Source: Aralia elata (lineage: Eukaryota > Streptophyta > Magnoliopsida > Apiales > Araliaceae). Taken from it: a DNA stretch of 64,000 bases. Below, piece after piece: positions 54,950 through 64,000 of the stretch. Both the position numbers and the translations under genes were made by a program. Every line of letters starts with the position of its first letter. Position 1 is the stretch's first letter. Under the pieces are notes generated by a model. It was not told the origin of the DNA and searched no databases. It worked only from the letters and a program-made list of their open reading frames with translations. Where the stretch lies: positions 52,058,271 through 52,122,270 of the forward strand of contig CM068377.1 of NCBI GenBank assembly GCA_034770075.1. The letters are read 5' to 3'.

Positions 54950-56927
54950 TAACCTTGTGCTAATTATCGATTATTATGATTCCATGTATTTATGGGTATG
55001 CGATTGAATCGATTTTCTGGGCAACAGAAAAAATTTCAAAATCTGCTACGCGGAGCGGTCGCACCGCTTCCAGTTCATTCTGGAGCGCGGCCGCACCCTA
55101 ACCCATAAATCGTTTGTAGGGGTGCAGTGCGGCCACGCCGCTCCTAGTTCATCTTGGAGCGCGGCCGCGTCGGCTTGCAGATTTTGAAAAAATTTTATTT
55201 TGATTTTATTTATTTTCAATTAAGATAAAAGGTTTATTTTGAATTGGAATATAATTAAAATTAAAAGTTTTATTTGAACTTGGAATTGGATTCTACATTA
55301 ACTAAAATAAAGGAGTTTATTCACATATGGAATAGGATTCCATGTTTCCTAGAATAAAGGAGTTTATTCACATATGGAATAGGATTCCATGTTTCCTTAA
55401 AAATAAAGATGTTTATTTTGATAAGGAATAGGATTTAGCATATTTTATTTTTCTAAGTAATTTTAAGTTAAAATAAAGGAGTTTATTTTGAACTTGAAAT
55501 TGGTTTCCATGTTAATTAAAATAAAGGAGTTTATTTTGATTTGGAATTTGATTAAAAAAATAAAGGAGTTTATTTTTATTCAAAATTGGATAAAATAAAA
55601 TAAAGAAGTTTATTATGATTTAAATTTTGATTAAAATAAATGAGTTTATTTTTGTTTCAAAATTGAATTTCTAGTAAACTTCTAATTGCCCATTAAATGA
55701 TATCAATGCATATATAGAATGGTTTTATTATTCATGAGATGAATGTTATTTATTGATACATATGGAGATATGTATGATAATAAATAGGGATTGATTATGG
55801 ACTACTGACCAATGTGTGATTAGATTTATTTTAGTGGATGCTTGAATGAATGGGTTTTTATAAATGGGGTCTGTGTACCTCGTCTTCTCTAGTTTTTTCT
55901 TGATGTAAATTCTATCTTCCTCCTATGTACCTCCCCTTGACTGCTGATCAAGGTTTCTATTTATTGTAAATAGTTTATGTAATAGGTTTAGTTAGAATTA
56001 TTTGAAGAATTGGAGACAAAGGAGCAAGGAGCGCTTGAAGACTCGTTTGTAATGGAGCCCGGGTTTAAATGTAATAGTTATATTTAAATTTTGTTCTTGC
56101 ACCCTAGGTTTGACCATTTGGTTCACTTGGTGGCTCTAGTGAACCAAACTAGAATAAAAATCCATAATCAATCCGGGTAGAATATAGTATTCTATATGTG
56201 CATGCTTACTATGTATATATTATATATTATACAACATGCTTCGCATGTTAAATAATATGACGCGTATTTTATATATATATGTGCATGCGTGCTAAACAAG
56301 ATGAGACAAATAATAACAAACCCCTCAAAGAAATTATATTAAGTCCTAAGCGTTCAAAGATATTTGGAATATCGAACGTCGCCTTCTAGCATGGTAAAGC
56401 AATAGAGTATTAAATATTTAATATGAGTTTGTTGTGTCACCACAAGGCAAGTATTAAATATTTAAGATGTTGCATTATCACATTTGATGCTTATTAAGGA
56501 ATTAAACATTACTGTTTTGTTGTGTCACCACAAGGACGGTATTTTTCTTTTCACATATATGGAAGTGCTAGGTTGGATTTAACTTGGATAATTTTGATTC
56601 GGATGTGTCACCACTTGATCAAAATAATCTAAGAGGCAAAATACAAGGAGTTACATAGTGATGTAATTGACAACAGTTGTCTACCTATTTATTTATATAT
56701 CGTTTGTTGTGTCACCACAAGGTTATATACATTTGAAATGGGATCCTTATTCTCACTAGCAAATCTTTAATTAGAATTGCCGAACTATATATTGAGGGTA
56801 ATATAGTTTGATAAAAATAGTGAGGTACCAATTTAAAATAAAGACCTAATTTATTTTGGTAATTAATTAAGAAATGAATGTATGCTAAAATGTTGTTAAA
56901 TTATAAATTCATTTACAGAATTTTACA
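54950..56927 (+). other. Long repeat-rich leader of copia element D
   Basis: Nearly 2 kb without a gene. It holds a GC-rich 73-bp-spaced duplication (55068-55168; GGAGCGCGGCCGC), eight to nine AATAAAGGAGTTTATT-type repeats (55223-55650), and four copies of GTTGTGTCACCACAAGG or a variant spaced 84-103 bp (56431-56722). It ends in an acceptor-like ATTTACAG before the gag ATG. Confidence 0.75.
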
Positions 56928-57660
56928 ATGTCTAATTTATTATCACTGCGGAGCATATTAGATGCTAATTAGCCGGACCAAATTAAAAGGACTGGTTAAA
57001 GAATTTGAGAATAGTTCTCAAGGCTGAAAAGATATCTTATGTCCTTAATATGCCTATCCCTGCAATGGTTGCAGACAATGCCTCAGAGGAAGAGATTGCT
57101 ACTTTTAGAAAGTGGCAAGATGATGCACAGTTGGCTCAATACATCATGCTCGCATCCATGAGTAACGAGCTTCAGCGTCAGCATGAAACTATGGATGCTC
57201 CTACTATACTCCTGCACCTTCAAGGAGTTGAAGGGTGAGGAAAGTATGACTATTAGATATCAGATATCTAAGGAGCTTTTCCGATCTAGAATGACCGATG
57301 GCACTATAGTACAGACATATGTCCTAAAATGATCAATCTGATTGAACAATTAGGACAACTGGGTTTTAATGGATGGAGAGTTGATCCAAGATTTGATCTT
57401 GCAATCACTTCTGGACTCTTTCTCACAAATTGTTGTGAATTTCCACACGAACAAGCTATATGTCAGCCTGCCTGAGTTGCTTAAACATGTTAAAAACTGT
57501 AAATAGACACTTTCCAACCAAGAAAGACCAAGTCTTACTGGTAGATGATTCTTCCAAGAAGCGGAAGAGGGCCAAAGGATCTTCTTAAAGGACAATAAGA
57601 ACAAGACTGATGCAGATAGCAAAGGAGTTTGCTTCCACTACAATAAGCCTAGATACTAGA
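56928..57660 (+). pseudogene. gag of copia element D
   Basis: The ATG at 56928 starts MSNLLSLRSILDAN, then stops. An open part at 57005-57238 reads IVLKAEKISYVLN and MASMSNELQRQHETM-like sequence (LASMSNELQRQHETM). Later pieces resemble the end of the copia gag core (LIQDLILQSL, SLPELL in shifted frames). Multiple stops and frameshifts make it nonfunctional. Confidence 0.8.
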
Positions 57661-60364
57661 AAGGAAACTGTTAGGAGAATCTTACAGAGGCTAACCAGAA
57701 GAAGCTTAGTGAAGCTTCGGTTACAAATACAGGTTTGTTCATGATTAAAAATAAATCTTTCTGTAAGTCAAGGTTCTACTTGGGTATTGGATACCGGCTG
57801 TAGTTCTCACGTATACAATCTAATGTAGAGACTAAGCAGAAATAGAAAGCTAAACAAAGAGTAAGTAATCTTATGTGTGGGAATAGAGCAAATGTTGTTG
57901 CATTAACCATAGGAACTTATAGTTTAGCATTGCCTACGAGCAAGTCTATTAAGTTAATAAGTTGTTATTATATTCCAGTTCTCATTAGAAACATTAGAAC
58001 TTTCGTTGTTGGACAAAGAAGGTTCTGGTATTATATTTAAGAACAATTATTGTTCTATTTATAATGATAATGTTTTGTTTGAAACTGGAAGAATACTTGA
58101 TAGACTTTGTATACTTGACTTACATGAAAAATATTTTGCAAATTGAATAAACTAATAAAAGAAAAGGAGGTGGTCATTCAAAGAGTTGAATGTGTGTATT
58201 TGATAAAATATAAGTCTGAATCATTTGAAATGTTCAAAGAATTCAGAAGTGAAACATATTGACAAAGTATTAAGATTCTTTGATCAGATCGAGGAAAGGA
58301 TACTTGTGTAATGAGTTTCTAGATCATCTTAAAATAGTATTTTCTCCTAATGGATACCTCCTGATACGCAATAATTGATTGGTGTATCTAAAACGAGAAA
58401 TTGTACCTTGTTGGACATGGTGCAGTCTATAATAATTTTTACTGACATTCTAGTATCCATCTGGGGTTATGCCCTAGAAACGGCTGCATATCTACAAAAA
58501 TAAGGTAACCTCAAAAATCCAAGTCCAAGACTCCATAAAGGTTATGGATAGGAAGGATTCCTAATCTTAAGTATGTTAAGATAAGGGGTTGTCCAACTTA
58601 TGTGAAAAGGTTTCAAAAGATAAGTTTGGGACAAAATCTGACAAGTGCAAACTTGTGGGATATCCTAAAGAAAGTTTAGGATATTATTACTATAATCCTA
58701 CACGCTGCCTTCTTAGATAAAGGTGTTTATCATTGAAGGAGCTAGTGGGAGGGTAATAGATCTTGAAGGAGTTCAAGATCCACAAAGCACTTTAAGTCGA
58801 ACCGAGGAACCTGTAGATAGACCTATTGTACCACAACCAAATCGTAAATCTAGAAGAGTACCGAAGATACCTGGGAGGTATGGATTCATCATAGAGGATG
58901 ATGATGAGGTACGCATCATAGAGGATGATGATCCAGTTATATACGATGAGGCTATAAATAGAAGTCACTCAGAGAAATGGCAGATGGCTATGAAATCCGA
59001 AATGGACTCCATGTATGAGAACCAAGTATAGACTCTGGTTAATCCACAAGAGGGCATAGTGCCTAGAGTATGAATATGGGTCTTTAAGAGAAAGACTAGG
59101 GCAAATGGCAAGGTGGAGACCTATAAGATCAGACCTATTTAAAAGTTTTTTTAAGTCAAGGAGCTGACTGTGATAAAACCTTATTACCGGATAATGCTCA
59201 AGTCCATTTGGATTTTGCTTGTGATTGCAGCTTATTATGAAATCTGGCAAAATGGATGTGGAGACGCCCTTCCTCAATGAAGACTTGAGGAGAATGTATG
59301 CATGATACAGCCAGAGGAATTTGTTTCAAAGGTTGAAGCAAATTGTGTTTTAAGCTACAATGATCCATTGATGGATTGAAGCAAGCTTCTCAAAGATGGA
59401 ACATTCGTTTTGATGAGACAATCAAAAGAGTTTGATTTTATCAAAAACGAGAATGAACCTAGTGTGTACAAAAGGGTTAGTGGGAGCACTGTGACATTCT
59501 TGGTATTATATATTGATATACTACTGATAAGGAATAACACACCAATGCTACAATCAGTAAAGATAAAATTGTCTAAACATTCCTCCATGAATGACTTGGG
59601 AGGAACATCCTTTAAATTGGGGATATAAATCTATATAGGTAGATTTAAAACGATGTTTGGCTTAACCCAAGGAACGTATATTCATTTGATGTTAAAGGCG
59701 TTTAGCATGGCAAACTCCAAGAGAGGTCTTATGATGATGAGCCATAGAGTGTATCTCTTTAAAATTGTCCCCAATTGAAAGAGAGATCGCATGAGTTACT
59801 ATCATGTATGCAATGAATATACAAGGCTTGATGTTGATCAGTCAAATTCTGGAGATGATCACTGTAAGACAGTGATAAACATCTTTAGGTACTTAACCGG
59901 TACTGAAGATGTGATTATGATTCATGGTAGGTCTGAATTAAAACTAGAGGGCTAAATAGACTCAAGTTTTTCAGACTGACCAAGACGATAACAAATCCAC
60001 TTTAAGGTAAATCGTTACCTTGAATGGTGGTGCAGTGAATTGGAAAGGTTCCAAACAGCAAAGAGTTGCTGGTTTAGTGACAAAGACAAAGTATATAGCT
60101 GTAAATGAAGCTGCAAGTTGATTGTTTGGATTAAAAGTTCATTACAGAACTAGGAATAGTTCCTAAGTCTCATCTTAGATTCAAACAAGTGTTGCGGCAC
60201 TTTCATTTGATTAGTGGAATCATTGAAAGAGGAAAAGTCACTATAGAGATAGTGGACTCTGGAGAACAACATTGCATATCCATTTATTGAAGCTTTATCC
60301 AAACAGTAGGATGATCATCACTTAGAGAAGAAGGGTATTAGATACCATGACGATTGGCTTTAGT
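57661..60364 (+). pseudogene. pol remnants of copia element D
   Basis: Protease motif VLDTGCSSHVYN near 57790, integrase remnants at about 58150-58400 (KSESFEMFKEF), the spacer and RT start at 58723-59031 (EAINRSHSEKWQMAMKSEMDSMYENQV, quoted as motif SEKWQMAMKSEMDSM), RT interior near 59250 (VETPFLNEDL), RT end at 59410-59628 (VTFLVLYIDILLI, SKHSSMNDLG) and RNase H near 60080 (TKTKYIAVNEAA). The usual RT YVDD is degraded to YIDI. Stops and frame breaks are frequent. Confidence 0.82.
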
Positions 60365-60377
60365 GCAAGTGGGAGAT
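60365..60377 (+). other. Polypurine tract of D
   Basis: GCAAGTGGGAGAT directly before the 3' LTR, the usual copia form. Confidence 0.85.
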
Positions 60378-62183
60378 TGAAAGTAGTATGCACACAAGCC
60401 AATCATATTTGATATGATGTAGCATATACTTTGTAATCTTATTCGGTTATTAAAGATATTTTACATTATCTACATAGTGCTGTTATATTAAATGTGATAA
60501 ACCCATAGTTTTGAGCAATGCTTTTAGAATCATGATGGGGATCATGCTAATGAGATCTAAATTCTAGATAGCTCACAAACTAAAATCGTTCCTAATCGTT
60601 GGATTACTAAAAAAAAGTGATTAGTGAATCCGGATAGATTAGTACATACGTTGCTTGCTCTTATGAAGAGGATGATTGATCTCATAATCATTTGTATGGA
60701 GACACTGAAGCAAGTATGTAAGTGCTTATTAGAGAATAAGTTCACTGAACATGGCTCGCTAATGATTACCTAATGGAGTTTTACTCGCCTGTCAATAGGA
60801 ATTTCTCTAGTGATAATAGTATAAGTAATCCTTGGACTTGAGATCATCATAGTATCTTGTGTATGGTGAGTTATACTTTGATATGTCCCTTAAGACCCTT
60901 AGGCTATATCAAAGGATATGATTGGATATAATAAGTTATACATGGAGATAGGTGCATGATCAACAAAGAATCTACCACTTCTAGTAAAAGGAGAGAATGC
61001 CCTATGTGATTCGATAAATGACGACTCAAAAGTCTTTGGCCAAAGCAAAATGAAATTAGAAAGGAGTTTCTAATTTGCATTATCAGAGTTGTGCATTTGA
61101 GAATTGAAATACATATAATTAAATAAAATCAGACTTGACAGTAATTCCACGTCTTATGTTTAATTGGGACAATGTATGGTAGAAGGATTGAATTGTACGG
61201 TAACTATTCACTGAAATATTCTTTTGTGATTAATGTTGAAATCTACATTATCTGAAAAGTCGTTGATCGCTAAGGGGGTTTACCCTTATTGTAGAATAAA
61301 TATTATATATTTAAATGAATTAAATAGTTTGATTTATTTATTTAAATAAGATTAGAATTGTTCTAATTGATTTATTCACAACCGGTTTAATATGGAGAAC
61401 CTAAAGGGTCACACCGCAAAAAAAAAATATTTGTTTAAGAAGTAAATGGCATAATTGTAATAATAAGTTAAGTGTATTTAATTTAATCTATGGAGATAGA
61501 ATAAATTAAATAGCTTAATATTTATTATTTAATATTTTGAAAATATTAAATATAAATTAATAAGAAGAGTCTTATTATTATTATTACAATTACTATTATT
61601 TAATTCCTAATAGGGATTGAGAATTAATTAATAGAAGTACTCTCATAAATTCCTAATTGGATTAGGAGTTTGATTAATTAAAGGAATTTAATTAAAATAA
61701 AAACCCTAATCCTACATAGTTTAGGAGGGTTCCCTATGTCTATAAATAAGAGGAGTTTTATCATGATTTAAGGTTAGACAGTTACACACTCTTCCGTAAG
61801 AATTGGAGAGAGAGAGTACTTGCAATTTCTATAGAGATAGAAACTAGAGTTTTGCCAACACCTATCTTCTTGAACAACTATTATTCCTTGGTGGATCACC
61901 TTTAGAGGCCAAACACTTGGGTGGCTAACGTTGATCAAAGGAAGAAATTTAATCGGTGGAATTCAAGGAGAACGCAAAGGACTTGGAGGTGAACTCGTAC
62001 CTGTGGAAGCATGGTTCTACAAGGGTATGATTCTCATACTTTATCTTTTTCGTTTAATTGATAATTGAGCACATGGATGATCATGGTAATGGTTTGTATG
62101 AAAAATTTTAAAATCTGTTTTATTGCGCTTCCGCATTATTCATGTAATTTGATTTCATGTTCGCGCTATATACAAACCTAACA
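60378..62183 (+). repeat. 3' LTR of copia element D (1806 bp)
   Basis: TGAAAGTAGTATG...ACAAACCTAACA, collinear with 53127-54935. TATA box near 61739-61749. Confidence 0.92.
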
Positions 62184-62750
62184 GACGCTACACATAACTA
62201 TGACTTGTTGTATGATAAGTCAAATTGAATCTCAAAGAAAAACTAAGACAATAAACTTAGAAATTCTCAAAGAACCAAAAGATGAGAAAAACCTCTCAAA
62301 AATATTGATAAACTCAAATAAAATTGTTGATTATCAATTACATCATCCATGTATTCTATTTATACTAATAACATGAAACCCTAATCCTATAAGGAAATAA
62401 GAATTTGAATGGAAATGGAAATCCTATCTAATAAACATCCTAGTTACAATAGAATTGGAAAAGATCCTAAAGATTGCATTAAAACTGAACAAAAACGCGT
62501 CCTCATAATCCGTGCTTTGGCCCAAGCGTTATCAAGCGCCTAGGCGCTCAAGTTTTCTGCTACGACGTCATTTGGAAAAATGGTCATAACTCTCGCATCT
62601 GAACTCCGATTAGGGCAATTCAAGATGTTCTGAAAAGTTAAGAAATAGATCTACAACTTTTATTCTTTGTGATTTGAGAGATTCGGGCTGGATGAAGGTC
62701 AAAATTGAGCCCGAAGTGACTACTATGTAAATGGCATCTCCAAACTCCTC
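62184..62750. other. Segment J, right part, with similarity to the Athila C LTR
   Basis: No gene. About 62578-62705 resembles 9718-9850 of the Athila C LTR (GGTCATAACTCTC..., AAGAAATAGATCTACAACTT), in the same orientation. J is therefore probably a decayed LTR of another Athila-type element. The junction with Athila H RT at about 62750 is approximate. Confidence 0.5.
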
Positions 62751-63600
62751 ATGATGGAGATAAATCATCCATAAACACCTCTAGCGTCTATTCTACCATA
62801 TCAGAAAAAATAGACATCATGCAATGCTAAAATGTTGCAGGAGCATTACATAACTCGAAGGACATTTTTCGGAAGGCAAAGGTCCCATATAGACATGTAA
62901 ACGTTGTTTTCTTCTGATCACCGGGTGCTATAGCAATTTAATTGTACCCCGAGTATCCATCTAGAAGACAATAGAATTCGTGTCCAGCGGGTCTATCGAG
63001 CATTTGGTCAATAAAGGGCAGATGGAAGTGATCCTTGCAAGTAGATTTGTTCAATTTCTTATAGTCCATACATACCCTCCATCCAGTCACCGTCCGTGTT
63101 GGAATAAGCTCATTATTCTTGTTAGACACCACTGCCATGCCGCCTTTTTTTGGCATACATTGTATTAGACTAACCTATGGACTATCAAATATCGGGTAGA
63201 TAATGCCCGCATCCAGTAACTTAATAATTTCCGTTCTGATAACCTCCTTCATGATGGGGTTCAACCGCCTCTGATGTTCAATAGAAGGTTTAGCCCCCTC
63301 CTCAAGGAAGATTTTGTGCATGTATAAAGAGGGACTGATGCCCTTTATATCTGAGATAAACCACCCCAAAGCTGTTTTATATGCCTTAAGGACTGCGAGG
63401 AGCTTCTCCTCCTGCGCCTCATCTAGTGATGCAGAAACTATAACTGGTAAGGTGGATGCATCACCTAGATAGGCATACCGCAAGTGGCTTGGCAATGGCT
63501 TAAGATCAAGCACATGCGGTTCTATAACTGAGGGTTGTGACTGGGGTATGGATGCTTCTTGCTCATTTAAAGATTCAAATTGTCGCTTGAACAAATTTGA
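62751..63600 (-). pseudogene. Reverse transcriptase of Athila element H, broken
   Basis: Minus-strand pieces: a pre-RT region (LKPLPSHLRYAYLGD, IKGISPSLYMHKI, LLDAGIIYPI), then a stop where W is expected, MPKKGG, GWRVCMDYKKLN, LLDGYSGYN, a stop where Q is expected, FRKMSFELCNAPATF, two more stops, and the active-site FMDD near 62760. It ends at J, and RNase H is missing. It differs clearly from Athila C, so it is a separate family. Confidence 0.87.
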
Positions 63601-64000
63601 TCTCGGGGATGCATCTAACTATTGAACATGTTCGAGATTAGAGGGATCTTCTATATTACATGTACCAATCAAAGTGGCCTCAAGCGAGTCAAGGAAGCAA
63701 TTTTCATAGAATACTTCTCACACACCTTCGTCAATCACATCGACTCGGAAGCAATCTTCAGAGGCACTGGGGTACTTCATAGACTTAAAGATATTGAACG
63801 TTACTTCCTGGTCTTGTACTCTCATTATAAGTTCCCCCTTCTGTACATCTACTAATGTCCTTCCGGTTGCTAGGAATGGCCTGCCTAAGATGATAGGGAC
63901 CTCCCTATCCTCCTCGCAATCCAGAAGAATAAAATCAGCAGGGAAGATGAACTTGTCCACCTTGACGAGCACGTCTTCCACTATTCCTTACGGATAAGTA
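63601..64000 (-). pseudogene. Protease C-terminal part of Athila element H
   Basis: VEDVLVKV-like start (MEDVLVKVDKFIFPADF), ILGRPFLATGRTLVDV and VTFNIFKSMKYPS are the C-terminal half of an Athila protease. Stops near 63718 and 63622 separate it from RT. The active-site half lies beyond the right edge. Confidence 0.85.

Larger units (their letters stand above)
53127..62183 (+). mobile_element. Ty1/copia element D, decayed
   Basis: LTRs 53127-54935 and 60378-62183, an iMet primer site, a repeat-rich leader, gag, and pol in the order protease, integrase, RT, RNase H, which is the copia order. All reading frames are heavily broken. It inserted in segment J. Confidence 0.9.

Overview
The window looks like heterochromatic DNA from a plant nuclear genome. 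Every coding segment I can read belongs to an LTR retrotransposon, and I see no host gene, rRNA or tRNA gene. Lineage hallmarks (Athila with a tRNA-Asp-type primer site, Tekay-type chromoviruses with a C-terminal chromodomain, an Ogre/Tat element with an extra archaeal-type RNase H, a Ty1/copia element) point to an angiosperm, probably a eudicot. I cannot name the species.

Layout. (1) 1-7677, minus: a Tekay-type chromovirus (called F), running off the left edge, with its 5' LTR at 4822-7677 and an unusual 268-aa coiled-coil ORF between primer site and gag. It sits in the integrase of an older relative (G, 7678-8150). (2) 8151-21221, minus: an Athila element (C) with 3' LTR, gag, protease, RT and a truncated 5' LTR. 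Its RNase H, integrase and 3' ORF are gone, replaced by a chromovirus LTR piece (11367-12960). Its gag is split by a 4174-bp solo chromovirus LTR with a perfect 5-bp target duplication TCCTA. (3) 21222-52583, plus: chromovirus A with LTRs of about 4.05 kb. Its gag-pol is readable but carries several nonsense changes. It is preceded by the 3' tail of a second copy that shares its first LTR, and followed by a broken Athila integrase (H). (4) 30694-48537: a young, complete Ogre/Tat element (B, 17,844 bp) inserted into A's polypurine tract, with duplication GTGGG. (5) 52584-64000: Athila H in pieces, separated by an unclassified segment (J) that carries a decayed copia element (D, 53127-62183).

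How B works. The sense LTR promoter drives gag-protease (33629-36802). Removing a 166-nt intron (36799-36964) joins this in frame to RT-RNase H-aRNase H-integrase. On the opposite strand lies a separate spliced transcription unit: a TATA-like promoter near 45320, a leader intron, a three-exon plant-mobile-domain gene (44704-42731, one stop codon), then an intact 496-codon ORF of the DUF7745-like type (42516-41026). A 46-bp double palindrome lies just upstream of the TATA box in the LTR and, 42 of 46 bases identical, just upstream of the TATA-like box of the antisense promoter. This suggests that the element controls both strands through one shared switch. A 139/140-bp GC-rich tandem array (45443-46178) lies between the antisense promoter and the 3' LTR.

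The strongest candidates for something undescribed are the shared palindromic promoter module of B and the extra coiled-coil exon of the chromoviruses. A shortened relative of that exon is present in A. LTR identities and similarity calls were judged by eye, not computed.
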